Notes under the pieces: generated by a model
Seen by the model: only the letters and a program-made list of their open reading frames with translations
Database searches by the model: none
Told to the model about the DNA's origin: nothing
Position numbers and translations under genes: made by a program
Part shown: positions 43,607-53,297 of the stretch, one piece after another
Numbering within the stretch: position 1 is the stretch's first letter
How the letters are laid out: each line of letters starts with the position of its first letter
Source of the DNA: Bradyrhizobium sp. CB1717
GTDB taxonomy: Bacteria; Pseudomonadota; Alphaproteobacteria; Rhizobiales; Xanthobacteraceae
Reading direction: 5' to 3'
Length of the DNA stretch: 64,000 nt
Assembly: GCF_029714325.1 (NCBI RefSeq)
Contig: NZ_CP121666.1
Span: 6,417,001 to 6,481,000 of the forward strand

Positions 43607-44535
43607 TTTTCCGGCGGCGGCACCGCGCCGGTCTGGCTGGTGATCAGGCCGTAATGCTCGATGCGGCGATGCCGGGCGAAATCGAAGATCGTGGTCTTGC
43701 CGAAGGTGGTGACATCGAGGTCGCAGGCGTGAACCAGAACCTCGTCGTCATCAGTCTTGGCTTCCGCGACGATCTCGCCATTGGGATCAACGATCAGGCT
43801 GCCGCCGAACAGCGGATGGCCGTCCTCATTGCCGGCCTTGGCGACCGCGACCACCCAGGTCGCGTTCTGATAGGCGCCGGCCTGCACGGAGAGGCGATTA
43901 TGGAACAGGCGCTTCTCGACGCCCTCCTCGCTCTTCTCCGCATTCACCGACGGGGTGTTGTAACCGATCAGCACCATCTCGACGCCCTGCAGGCCCATGA
44001 CGCGATAGGTCTCGGGCCAGCGGCGATCGTTGCAGATCGCCATGCCGATGATGCCGCCGAGCTCACGCCAGACGTTGAAGCCGAGATCGCCCGGCTCGAA
44101 ATAACGCTTCTCCAGGTGCTGGTGCGAGCGCTTGGTGTCGTAGTCCACATGGCCCGGCAGATGGACCTTGCGGTATTTGCCGACGATCTTGCCGGACTTG
44201 TCGGTCAGGATAGCGGTGTTGAAATGATGGCCGTCCGGCGTCAGCTCCGCATAGCCGAAGTTCATCGCCATCCCGTGCTGCGCCGCACGCTCGAACAGCG
44301 GCCCGGTTGCCGCGTTCGGCATCTCGCGCTCGAACCAGATGTCGAACTCGGCGCGGTCCTCGACGTACCAGCGCGGGAAGAACGTCGTCAGCGCCAGCTC
44401 GGGATAGACGATCAGGTCGGCGCCCTTGCTCTTGGCCTCGTCCATCAGCGCGATCATGCGCTTGACCACGGCCTCGCGGCTGTCGGCTTTTTGGATCGGG
44501 CCCATCTGGGCGGCGGCGACATTGACGATGCGCAT
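43603..44535 (-). CDS. N-carbamoyl-D-amino-acid hydrolase (nitrilase superfamily)
   Basis: A 310-residue C-N hydrolase. The Glu-Lys-Cys triad is Glu46 (YPELAL), Lys123 (GKYRKVHLPG) and Cys168 (AICNDRRWPE). Positions and motifs are close to those known for the Agrobacterium D-carbamoylase (46, 126, 171). It converts N-carbamoyl-D-amino acids to D-amino acid, CO2 and ammonia, the last step of hydantoin breakdown. It is followed by the overlapping flavin reductase and preceded by 115 bases without a gene, where its promoter may lie. Confidence 0.92.
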   Translation of the reverse strand: MRIVNVAAAQMGPIQKADSREAVVKRMIALMDEAKSKGADLIVYPELALTTFFPRWYVEDRAEFDIWFEREMPNAATGPLFERAAQHGMAMNFGYAELTPDGHHFNTAILTDKSGKIVGKYRKVHLPGHVDYDTKRSHQHLEKRYFEPGDLGFNVWRELGGIIGMAICNDRRWPETYRVMGLQGVEMVLIGYNTPSVNAEKSEEGVEKRLFHNRLSVQAGAYQNATWVVAVAKAGNEDGHPLFGGSLIVDPNGEIVAEAKTDDDEVLVHACDLDVTTFGKTTIFDFARHRRIEHYGLITSQTGAVPPPEK

Positions 44536-44650
44536 CAGCGAATTCCTGATTTCTTGAGTTTCTTGATGAGACTGGGGATCGTAGCTTCAGGGGCGCGTCG
44601 GCGCATGCAGCATATCGCAGCCCTGCGCCGTTTTTCCAGCCTAGCAGTTT

Positions 44651-46332
44651 TCATGCCGTCCGCCCCCATTCGGCGTCCTGCAAAAGCCGCCAGTTGATCT
44701 TGTTGCTCGCGGTGCGCGGCAAGGATTCGACGAAGACCACGGCGCGCGGCGCCTTGTAGCTGGCCATCGCGCCGCGCGCCCAGCCGACGATGTCGTCCGC
44801 CGACGTGGTCGCGCGCGCGGCTTCATCGAGCACCACCAGCGCCTTGACGGTCTCGCCACGGTAATCGTCCGGTGCCGAGACGATGCAGCACTCCCGGATG
44901 GCGCGGTTCTGGTACATCGCCGCCTCAACTCGGCCGGCCACACCTTGAAGCCGCTGACATTGATCATCCGCTTCAGGCGATCGACGGCAAAGAAATAGCC
45001 TTCGGCATCGCGATAGCCGAGGTCGCCCGTGCGCAGGAACCGCTTGCCGTCGAACTCGATAAAGGCTTCGGCATCCGCCTGCGGCTTGTTCCAGTAGCCC
45101 TGCAGCACCTGCGGCCCATGTACGACGATCTCGCCGACGACATTGTCGCCAAGCTCGATCAGGCTCTCGGGATCGACGACCCTTGCATCCGTCTCCTGCA
45201 CGGCAATGCCGAGGCACTGCCGCTTCGGCGCCGCCATCGGATTGAGATGGGTCGGCGACATCGTCTCGGTCATGCCGTAGCCCTCGACGAAATCGAGGCC
45301 GAACCGTCTCTTCAGCCGTTCGGCAATTGCGGTCGGCATCGCCGCACCGCCGCCGGTCAGCACCTTGAGCTTGGCAAAGCATTGGTCGCGGAAGCTGGCG
45401 CTTGCGAGCACGTCTACGATCATGGTCGGCGCCGCGTTCCAGAACGTCACGCCATAGGTATCGAACAGATCGGGCAGCAGGTCCTTGTCCCAGCGCGCCA
45501 TCAGCAGCAGCGTGGCGCCGGTGACGATGGCGGCATTCATCGAGCCCTGCATGCCCGCGACATGGAACAGCGGCATGAAGCCGGTCATCACGTCGCTGCC
45601 ATCGAGCCCGTACCAGCGCGCCTGCAATACGGCGGTGAACAGCGCGCTGCGATGCGTGTGCATGCACGCCTTGGGCTTGCCTGTCGTGCCCGACGTATAG
45701 GGCAGGATCATGAGATCGTCCGGCCCGGCCTCCATCGCACCTGGCCGAAAACCTTGCGCGATCGCGGACGACCAGGAATGCCAGCCCGGCGACGACGGCA
45801 CCTCCGACGGCGCTTCGGTCACGCAGGATGGCAGCGCGTAAGGCGTCGCGCTAGGCACCTCGTCGCGATACTGCGCGACGACCGCATGCGCGATGGCATC
45901 GCCGACCAGCGGCGCAAACACATCGCTCAGCTCACTGCCGATGATCGCAACCCTGGCGCCGCTGTCGGCGGCGAGATACGCGATCTCGGCGGTCTTGTTC
46001 ATGGGATTGATCGGGACAATCACGGCATCCGCCCGCATCACCGCGTAGTAGGCGATGACATATTGCGGCGAGTTCTGCAGCGCGATCATGACGCGGTCGC
46101 CGCGCTTGATGCCGCAAACGCCTTGCAGGAAACCGGCCATGGCGTCGACACGGTCGCGCAGCTCGGCGTAACTCAGGCTCGCGCCGTAAAACACCGTCGC
46201 CGGATGCGACGGCCGATCATTCGCGGCCCGCGCCAGCGCGTCGTACAGCGTCCCCTCCGGCATCGCCAGGTGCCAGGGCTCATCCGCCGGCCAGGCCGGC
46301 GAGCGACGAGATGCTGCGTTGCCCGCGGTCAC
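44651..46332 (-). pseudogene. Acyl-CoA synthetase (AMP-forming), broken by a one-base frameshift
   Basis: The first 468 codons encode an AMP-dependent acyl-CoA ligase: the P-loop LPYTSGTTGKPKA, GYGMTETMSPTHLNP, LRTGDLGYRDAEGYF and RLKRMINVSGFKVWPAE are all intact. After codon 468 (near base 44929) the frame turns to an Arg/Ser-rich nonsense tail ending at 44641. In the next frame the proper C-terminal domain resumes at once (VEAAMYQNRAIRECC to PRTASNKINWR, with the catalytic lysine) and ends at 44651. One missing G in GAG(G)TTGAGG explains it. The start ATG 46332 overlaps the aminotransferase stop by four bases. It is either a recent pseudogene or a sequencing error; without the C-terminal lysine the ligase should be inactive. 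Confidence 0.85.
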
Positions 46333-47624
46333 CCGTGCTCCTTGTCGGCAATATCGAGGCCGTGGTCGAGTGCGTCGAGAAGGAGCGTAGCCTCGCGCTC
46401 GGAGATCACCAGCGGCGGCGCCAGGAACAGCGAAGTCTGCTCGCCGCTGGTGCCGATCACCGCGCCGGCCTCCAGCGCGCGCTCCGCGACGCGCGAGGCG
46501 ATCGGCACCTCCGTGGTGTCGGCATGCCAGGTGCGCCAGTCCGGACCGTAGAGCTCCACCGTCCAGTGCAGCCCCTGCCCCGCGACACGCTGTACGCTCG
46601 GATGCTTTTGCGCGATCGCCAGCAGGCGGCGGGTGAACAGCTTCTCCAGATTCTGCACGTGCTCCAGAATCTTCTCGTCAGTGACGACCTTCAGATAGGC
46701 GCTGACGGCGGCCATGCTGATGGGATGACCGCGCAGCGTGCCGTAGTTCTGCCAGCTCGTGCCCTTGAGCCGCTCGACGATGTCCTTGGACACCACGACC
46801 GCTGCCACCGCCGCCGCGCCGCCTCCGAGCGACTTGCCAAGTGTGACGATATCAGGCCGGCTCTGCGCGCCCTGGAAGGCGAACCAGCGGCCAGCACGGC
46901 CTGCGCCGGTGACGACCTCGTCGGCGATCCAGTACGAGCCCGCCTGCCGCGCGTAGCGCGCGACCTCGTCCTGATAGGCGCCGTCGTAATAGATGCCGCC
47001 TTGCGTGTAGTCGATGATCGTCGCCGCCGTGTCCGAGAGCAGGCGCGTGGCATCCGCGAGATATTCGCTCGGCGGCGTATTGTTGGCCGGCGCGCCATAG
47101 ATCGCGCCATCCGGCGCCGGCAGGATCCGCACCGGCGCCATCGGCGCCGGCAGCTTCGAGCCGCCAGCATGCACCGCAAGGCCGCCGTGCCATTGCGGCT
47201 GCACCGTCATGCTGCGCGACAGGCCGGTGATACCGTGATAGGCGCGCTCGCGCGTCGCCAACGCGGAACGCTGCGTCAGCGCCTGGCAGAGCGACAGCGC
47301 CATGTCGTTGGCCTCGCTGCCGCTGATGCAGAAGCGCACCGCACCGACCCAATCCTCTTCGCCCTTGAAGGCCGTCGCCATCAGGTCGTCGGCGGCCTGC
47401 TCGCGGCCGACCCAGGTCCAGCCTTCGTTGACGACGGGCGTATCGGCGGCACGGCGGATCGCCTCCACCATCGCGGGATGGCGGTGCCCGAGGCCGCCGC
47501 CGGTGTTGCTGCCATCGATCAGCCTGCGGCCGTCCGACAGGTGAAAATAGACGCCCTCGCCGCCGGCCACGGCCATCGGCGCGGCCTCGCCTGCATTCAG
47601 TCCGGTTCGCAACAATCTGCTCAT
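46329..47624 (-). CDS. Class III aminotransferase, glutamate-1-semialdehyde aminomutase-like
   Basis: A 431-residue PLP enzyme. Motifs are DGSNTGGGLGHRHPAMVEAI, ISGSEANDMALSLCQAL, WIADEVVTGAGRAG (PLP-nitrogen Asp) and IVTLGKSLGGGAAAVAA (Schiff-base lysine). The pattern is nearest to the GSA-aminomutase/beta-amino acid transaminase branch. ATG 47624 is preceded by GAGGGG at 7 bases; a longer frame adds an Arg-rich stretch that does not fit. It is 11 bases from hyuB and overlaps the acyl-CoA synthetase gene, so it probably transaminates an amino acid released by HyuA/HyuB. Confidence 0.88.
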   Translation of the reverse strand: MSRLLRTGLNAGEAAPMAVAGGEGVYFHLSDGRRLIDGSNTGGGLGHRHPAMVEAIRRAADTPVVNEGWTWVGREQAADDLMATAFKGEEDWVGAVRFCISGSEANDMALSLCQALTQRSALATRERAYHGITGLSRSMTVQPQWHGGLAVHAGGSKLPAPMAPVRILPAPDGAIYGAPANNTPPSEYLADATRLLSDTAATIIDYTQGGIYYDGAYQDEVARYARQAGSYWIADEVVTGAGRAGRWFAFQGAQSRPDIVTLGKSLGGGAAAVAAVVVSKDIVERLKGTSWQNYGTLRGHPISMAAVSAYLKVVTDEKILEHVQNLEKLFTRRLLAIAQKHPSVQRVAGQGLHWTVELYGPDWRTWHADTTEVPIASRVAERALEAGAVIGTSGEQTSLFLAPPLVISEREATLLLDALDHGLDIADKEHG

Positions 47625-47635
47625 CGCGGGTCCCC

Positions 47636-49216
47636 TCAACTGGCAGCCGCGGCGCCGTAGCCGCCACCGCCGCACATCTCGATCGTGACGAGATCGCCTT
47701 GCTGCAACACCAGGTTCGACTTGCCGTCGATCGCGACGTTGGCGCCCTGCCTGACCAGCGAGATGCGGCAGGCCTTGCCGGGCTCGCCGCCCCGCATGCC
47801 CCAGGGCGCCATCACCATGCGTTCGATGCAGGTGGTCAGGTGCATCGAGGGCGCCAGGATGCGATAGGTGCGGACCGAGCCGTCACCGCCGCGATGCGCG
47901 CCCGCACCGCCGGACTGCCGCCGGATCGCCTGCTGCTCGAGCCGGATCGCATAGTTCGCCTCGATCACCTCGACCGGCGTGTTCGAGGTGTTGGACAGAT
48001 GCACGCGTGTCGCGGACGTGCCGGCCCGATCGTGCCGCGCGCCTTCGCCGCCGCCATGAACCTCGTAGAGCATCTTCCATGAACCGTTCGGCCGCGGCTC
48101 AGCGAAGAACAGAACGCCCGCGGTGGTCGCGCCGCCCGCCGACAGCCGCTCGGGAATGGTGTCTTGCATCGCGCGGAAGATCGCATCGACGATACGCATG
48201 GACGTCTCGTGGTTGCCGGCGGCCACCGACGCGGTCCAGCCCGGCTCCAGGATCGAGCCCGGGCGCGTGATGATGGTCAGAGGCCGCAGCGCGCCTGCGT
48301 TCTGGTTCATGTCGCGCCCGCTCATGATCCGCGCGGCGTAGGCAACGGCCGAACGCGCCATGAACGGCGTCGTGTTGCAGAAGTTCGAGACGCGGTCGCA
48401 GCTCCCGGAGAGGTCGAAGGTCGCCTCGTCGCCGCGGATGGTGATCTTGACGTGGATGCGCGCCGGCGCGTTGTTCGCACTGCCGTCGTCGAGATAATCT
48501 TCGCCTTCATAAACGCCGTCCGGCAGCGCGCGGAGCGCTTCCCTCATCTCGATTTCCGAGAGATCGTGCAGGCGCGACTGCGTCGCCATGAAGACGGCCT
48601 TGCCGTGCTCGCGGCAGAGCTCGACGATGCGCTTCTCGCCGGCCTTCGTCGCGGCGATCTGGGCGAGGAGATCGCCCTCGCAGGACTCGGCATCGCGAAC
48701 GTTGGCCTTGAGCAGTTGCACGATCGGCGTGTTGACGCCGGCCGAGGTTGCGATCAGCACCGGCGGAATCCGCATCGCTTCCTGGAAGGTATCGATCGCC
48801 TTGGCGAAATAGCTGCCGGGCCAGGTGCCGCCGATGTCGGGCCAGTGCGCGAGGCTGACGGCAAAGGCCACGATCTCGCCCTCGACGAAGACGGGCCGCA
48901 CGACCTTGACGTCGTTGAGGTGGTTGCCGCCGAGCGCGCCGACATTGTAGATCACGACGTCGCCGTCGTTCAGGCTGTCGCGCGGCATCACCTTCAGCAG
49001 CTCGGGGATCGTATAGGCCATCGCGCCGAGATGGATCGGGATGTCGCGGCCCTGCCCGACCAGGCCGCCGTGGCCGTCGGTGATCGCGGACGACAGGTCG
49101 CCCGCTTCGCGCAAGAGCGGCGAGCGCGCCGAGCGCGTCATCACCAGGCTCATCTCCTCGGCTGCGGCGGACAGTCCGTGCCTGATGACCTCGACGACGA
49201 ACGGATCGAGCTTCAT
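47636..49216 (-). CDS. hyuB: Hydantoinase B / oxoprolinase family subunit
   Basis: A 526-residue HyuB-type subunit. It begins MKLDPFVVEVIRHGLSAAAEEM and includes RSPLLREAGDLSSAI, GQGRDIPIHLGAM and the late NTSNTPVEVIEANYAIRLEQQAIR block, all family marks. With HyuA it forms ATP-dependent enzymes such as N-methylhydantoinase, 5-oxoprolinase or acetophenone carboxylase, which act on amides, ureides or ketones. The start overlaps the hyuA stop by four bases. Confidence 0.92.
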   Translation of the reverse strand: MKLDPFVVEVIRHGLSAAAEEMSLVMTRSARSPLLREAGDLSSAITDGHGGLVGQGRDIPIHLGAMAYTIPELLKVMPRDSLNDGDVVIYNVGALGGNHLNDVKVVRPVFVEGEIVAFAVSLAHWPDIGGTWPGSYFAKAIDTFQEAMRIPPVLIATSAGVNTPIVQLLKANVRDAESCEGDLLAQIAATKAGEKRIVELCREHGKAVFMATQSRLHDLSEIEMREALRALPDGVYEGEDYLDDGSANNAPARIHVKITIRGDEATFDLSGSCDRVSNFCNTTPFMARSAVAYAARIMSGRDMNQNAGALRPLTIITRPGSILEPGWTASVAAGNHETSMRIVDAIFRAMQDTIPERLSAGGATTAGVLFFAEPRPNGSWKMLYEVHGGGEGARHDRAGTSATRVHLSNTSNTPVEVIEANYAIRLEQQAIRRQSGGAGAHRGGDGSVRTYRILAPSMHLTTCIERMVMAPWGMRGGEPGKACRISLVRQGANVAIDGKSNLVLQQGDLVTIEMCGGGGYGAAAAS

Positions 49217-51228
49217 GCCGCCCTCCGCGTCAGGAACAGATTGCCGGCGACATCAGGTTTTGCCTGCCAGCCCGGCGGCACCACCACCGTGGACCATGCG
49301 TCTTCGATGATGGCCGGGCCGCTGACGGTCTCCGCGAGCGAGGCGCGGTCGATGATGGCTGTCGCGATGTCGTGGAAGCCGTCGAACGAGCAGGTCCGCT
49401 GACCCGACGACACCGCCCTTGCTGCCGTCGCCGGCCGGCTGACGACGGTCGTCGACGGGCGGCGGGCCTGCACTCGTACGGATTCGATGACGCAGGGCTC
49501 GCCGGTCGCATAGCCGAACAGCTCCTGATGCCGCGTCAGAAAATCCGTCTTCAGCGTGGCGACGTCGAGCGGCAGCGTGAAGGATACCGGAATGGCGTCG
49601 TTCTGCGCGGCGTAGCGCATCAAGGCCACCAGCTCGACCTGGATCTCCGCCTTCGCAACGCCATTGGCGATCAGCGGCGCCGAGGCATCGACAATCAGCG
49701 TATCGATGCGCTCTGACACGCGCGCGAGGTCGATACCGTCGAGGGCGGCGCGCAGCGTCTGCTGCTGGAGGAAGCTGAAATCGGCAGTCAGGCAGCCCAG
49801 CGCGGAGAACGCACTCGACGCGCTCGGGACAACCACCTGCGCAATCCCGTAGAGATCGGCAAGGCCCGCGGCATGCATCGGGCCGCCGCCACCGAAGGCG
49901 AGCAGCGTGCAGTCGCGCCCGTCGATGCCGCGTTCGACCGTGACGCGCCGGAGCGCGCGGGCCATGGTCGCGTTGGCGACCTTGATGATGCCGAGCGCCG
50001 TTTCGGTCAGGCTGAGGCCCAGGGAATGCGCGATCGGATCAATGATGCGCTTGGCTGACTCGATGTCGATCCCGATACGATCGCCAAGTTTTGTCTCGGG
50101 ATTGAGATAGCCGAGCACGGCATTGGCATCGGTAATCGTCGGCTCATGGCCGCCGCGACCGTAGCAGGCCGGCCCCGGCTCGGAGCCGGCGCTCTCTGGC
50201 CCGACCGTGAGGCCGCCCGGACCGTTGCGCACGATCGATCCGCCGCCCGCGCCGATGGAATGAACCGCCAGCATCGGCTGGCGCAGCGGCTTGTCGCCGA
50301 GCATGCGGCCGTCGGTCATCTCGGCCTGGCCGTCGACGATCAGGCAAACGTCGGTCGTGGTGCCGCCCATGTCGAAGGTCAGCATGCGCGAGGTGCCGAG
50401 CTGGCGCGCGATGCTCACCGACGCCGAGACGCCGGCCGCCGGCCCCGACATCGCCATCACCAGCGGCCGCCGCTTCACGGCGGAAATCGGGATCATGGCC
50501 CCGGCGGAATGAAACACCTGCAGGCCGGGACCGATCGGCAGCCGCTGCTCCAGCTCGCTCAGATATTCCACCGCGATCGGCATCGCCGCCGCGTTGAACA
50601 CCGTGGCCGAGGTCCGCTCGTATTCGCGCGCCTCGGGATTGACCTCGTGGGACAGCGAGACGTGGGCGACGACATCCTTGAGCCGCTCGCCAAGCATCTT
50701 TTCATGCACCGGATTGGCATAGGCGTGAAGCAGAGCAACCGCCACGCTCTGCACGCCGGTCTGCTTGAGCCAAGCCACCAGACGCTCGATCTCCGCTTCG
50801 TCCAGCGCCTTCAGCACACGGCCCTCGTGATCGAGACGCTCGGCAAGTCCAAAGCATCGCTCGGGTGGCACCAAGGGCGGCGATTTCGGGGGAATGTCGA
50901 GACGGTAGAGATCGCGGCGGCGATAGCGCGCGATCTCCAGCACATCGGCAAAGCCTTCGGTCGCGACCAGCGCCACCTTCGGCAACCGGCCCTCGACGAT
51001 GGCGTTGGTGACGCGCGTGGTGCCGTGGACGAAGCGCTTGACCTCGCTCTTGCGCAGGCCCACGGCCTCGATGGCCTCCAGCATCGCCTGGACGGGCGCG
51101 TCGGGGCGCGAGGGTACCTTCGCGATCCGCGCCTCGGCAGAGTCGCGCCGGATCGCGATGATGTCGGTGAAGGTGCCACCGATATCGGTGCCGACCTCCC
51201 AGTGATTGTCGGAGGAGCTCATCTGCAC
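49213..51228 (-). CDS. hyuA: Hydantoinase A / oxoprolinase family ATPase subunit
   Basis: A 671-residue HyuA subunit with the actin-like nucleotide-binding motif GTDIGGTFTDI near residue 13, FVHGTTRVTNAI, TFDMGGTTTDVCLI (second phosphate motif) and AFGGGGPMHAAGLADLYG. It activates a carbonyl by ATP while HyuB completes the hydrolysis. ATG 51228 and 51222 are equally possible starts. It leads the operon hyuA, hyuB, aminotransferase, acyl-CoA synthetase. The upstream 419 bases carry repeated boxes that may bind the adjacent MocR regulator. Confidence 0.92.
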   Translation of the reverse strand: MQMSSSDNHWEVGTDIGGTFTDIIAIRRDSAEARIAKVPSRPDAPVQAMLEAIEAVGLRKSEVKRFVHGTTRVTNAIVEGRLPKVALVATEGFADVLEIARYRRRDLYRLDIPPKSPPLVPPERCFGLAERLDHEGRVLKALDEAEIERLVAWLKQTGVQSVAVALLHAYANPVHEKMLGERLKDVVAHVSLSHEVNPEAREYERTSATVFNAAAMPIAVEYLSELEQRLPIGPGLQVFHSAGAMIPISAVKRRPLVMAMSGPAAGVSASVSIARQLGTSRMLTFDMGGTTTDVCLIVDGQAEMTDGRMLGDKPLRQPMLAVHSIGAGGGSIVRNGPGGLTVGPESAGSEPGPACYGRGGHEPTITDANAVLGYLNPETKLGDRIGIDIESAKRIIDPIAHSLGLSLTETALGIIKVANATMARALRRVTVERGIDGRDCTLLAFGGGGPMHAAGLADLYGIAQVVVPSASSAFSALGCLTADFSFLQQQTLRAALDGIDLARVSERIDTLIVDASAPLIANGVAKAEIQVELVALMRYAAQNDAIPVSFTLPLDVATLKTDFLTRHQELFGYATGEPCVIESVRVQARRPSTTVVSRPATAARAVSSGQRTCSFDGFHDIATAIIDRASLAETVSGPAIIEDAWSTVVVPPGWQAKPDVAGNLFLTRRAA

Positions 51229-51647
51229 AGTCAGCTACGGATGACGCCCGGACCGGACGCCAGGTCCTTCCCGTTCATCGCAACGTCCAATGCCGAAACG
51301 AGAGCGCTCATCATGCATCCCCTGTCATGCCACCATGAGCGAGCGTGCGACAGAGCGATGGGCGCAGGCTAGGGCCAGAGTTGTCGCAAACCGCTAGACC
51401 AGCGCGCGACCGGGCCGCGCGCCGCGCCACCTGCTGCACGTTTTGGTGCAGCGCTGCCCGCGCTGACGGCACGCGAGCGCGGACCATCCCTCGCGGAAAA
51501 AGTGCAGCGCACCACGGATTTCTCCGCGCAAAACGCGATGTTCGCTGCACTGCAATCCGCGCAAGCCAAATCGCCTGTCTAATTTGCAGGCGACCGACCG
51601 GCACCGCCGGATGTCCGGTTGCCTATGAGCTATGCATGGCGGTCGGC
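51229..51647. other. Non-coding region upstream of hyuA with three GTGCAGCG boxes
   Basis: These 419 bases hold no gene I can support. GTGCAGCG occurs at 51446-51453 and 51502-51509, and in reverse at 51543-51550. The first copy is part of an inverted repeat, CTGCAC-GTTTTG-GTGCAG (51434-51451). MocR-type regulators commonly bind direct repeats plus an inverted copy in just such gaps, and the next gene encodes one. No sigma-54-type element is seen here. Confidence 0.5.
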
Positions 51648-53195
51648 TCAGCCTCTCTTTATTGTACGAACAGTACGAGAGGAGATGGCCGCCTCGGATG
51701 GCGCATTGCGGGAGCCGCTGCCGATGCAAGCCGCGATTCTCGCAAGCAGCGGCGAGGCATCCTCGACACGCAGCCGTCCGTAGCCGAACACCAGGCCCTG
51801 TCGCGTCGGTTGCTCCAGAAAATTCTGCGATAACGGCTGCACGTGGATGCCGGCCTGCTTCAGGCTTGCGGCCGCCTCGCGGTCGCTCATCCGCGCCCGC
51901 ATCGCGTCGGTGAACTCCGCCACCAGATGCAATCCCGTCACCGCCGCGGAGACGACGAGGTCATCCGGCATCCGCGCTGCAATCGCCTCGATCAGGGCCT
52001 TTCGCCTGCTCGCATAGACCCGCCGCATCCCACGCAGATGCCGCAGCAAATGCCCCTCCCGCATGAACTCGGCGAGCGCGAGCTGTCCGATGCCGGAGGT
52101 GTGCACGTCGATCCGCGCGCGCCCTTTCGAAAATCCTGCGATGAAATCCCTGTTGGCGACGATGTAGCCGAGCCGCAGGTTCGGCATCATGATCTTCGAG
52201 AAGGTGCCGAAATAGATCACCCGTCCCTCGCGATCGAGCGAACGCAAGGAGGCGATCATGCTGTCCTGGTGCCTGAACTCCGAATTGTAATCGTCCTCGA
52301 TCACCCAGACGTCGTTCCTGTTGGCCCAGTCGAGCAGCTCGAGGCGCCGCTCCAGGCCCATGCTGACGCCGAGCGGATATTGATGCGACGGTGTGACCAC
52401 GATCAGGCGCGCGCCCGGCGCGCGCCGGATTCCTTCCGAGACGACGAGGCCCTTGTCATCGACGGGAATGGGAACGAGCTTGGCCCCGGCCGCCGTCAGC
52501 GCCCAGCGGGCCTCGACGAAGCCGGGCTCCTCGATCCAGACTTCATCGCCGGGATCGAGGATCATCCGGCTGCAAAAATCCAGCGCGCCAGACGTGCCCG
52601 ACGTGATCACGACTTCTTCCGGCGAGCAGACGAGCCCGCGCACCGAGCCGAGAAAGTTCGCGATCTCGCTCCGTAGCCGCGGATGGCCTTCGGCGGGAAG
52701 GTCGAGGCATTCCTGCTCCCTCGGATTCTGCCAGGTCTGACGCAGCAGGCGCGACCATTCCTTGAAAGGAAACGTCGAGATGTCGGGCGCGCCGGGTGCG
52801 AACACGGACGGCCAATTGGTTTCGTAATCCAAGCCAAGCAGTGATTGCCAGCGCTTCGAAGTGTGGGCGGGCGCAGCCCCGGGCGACGCGGCCGACGGCG
52901 GCTCCGCATGCGACGTTGCGACGGACGCCACCATGACCCTGCCGCGCGGCGTCGATTCCAGATAGCCCTCCGCGTAAAGCAGATCCCACGCCGTCAGCAC
53001 CACCGTGCGCGAGCAGCCCAATTCCCGCGCGATCTCGCGCGAGCCCAGGAATTGCGTTCCCGCCGAAAAGACGCCGCGCAGAATGCAATCCCGGATGTGA
53101 GCCGCGATCTGCAAATGCAGCGGTACGGCCGACGTCCGGTCGATATGCATTCCCGCAAGGGAGACGCGCTTGCTCGGGTGACGATCCCTGTCCAT
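51648..53195 (-). CDS. MocR/PdxR-family regulator (GntR winged helix fused to aminotransferase fold)
   Basis: A 515-residue regulator. Residues about 20-95 form a GntR winged helix (PLHLQIAAHIRDCILRGVF, SREIARELGCSRTVVLTAWDLLYAEGYL). Residues about 120-490 form a class I aminotransferase-like domain with ITSGTSGALDF, TPSHQYPLG, VIEDDYNSEFR and the PLP lysine in YFGTFSKIMMPNLRLGY. MocR proteins sense PLP adducts of amino compounds (GABA, taurine, ectoine, vitamin B6). ATG 53150 (MHIDRTSAVPLHLQ) is a possible shorter start. It lies between a polar amino-acid importer operon and hyuAB and may govern either or both. Confidence 0.92.
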   Translation of the reverse strand: MDRDRHPSKRVSLAGMHIDRTSAVPLHLQIAAHIRDCILRGVFSAGTQFLGSREIARELGCSRTVVLTAWDLLYAEGYLESTPRGRVMVASVATSHAEPPSAASPGAAPAHTSKRWQSLLGLDYETNWPSVFAPGAPDISTFPFKEWSRLLRQTWQNPREQECLDLPAEGHPRLRSEIANFLGSVRGLVCSPEEVVITSGTSGALDFCSRMILDPGDEVWIEEPGFVEARWALTAAGAKLVPIPVDDKGLVVSEGIRRAPGARLIVVTPSHQYPLGVSMGLERRLELLDWANRNDVWVIEDDYNSEFRHQDSMIASLRSLDREGRVIYFGTFSKIMMPNLRLGYIVANRDFIAGFSKGRARIDVHTSGIGQLALAEFMREGHLLRHLRGMRRVYASRRKALIEAIAARMPDDLVVSAAVTGLHLVAEFTDAMRARMSDREAAASLKQAGIHVQPLSQNFLEQPTRQGLVFGYGRLRVEDASPLLARIAACIGSGSRNAPSEAAISSRTVRTIKRG

Positions 53196-53297
53196 CGTGT
53201 GGAGGCGGCTGTTGCAACGGCCGGCGATCGCCGCCAGCGTTCCCTCAGGATGGGCCAGATACGGATTCGGGTCCAGCCTCGGCGGGAGCCGGCGACG

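Noticed and set aside
44590..44640. Sigma-54-type promoter before the carbamoylase gene
   Set aside because: AGGGCTGCGATATGCT on the minus strand has the spacing only; too many mismatches in the -24 box.
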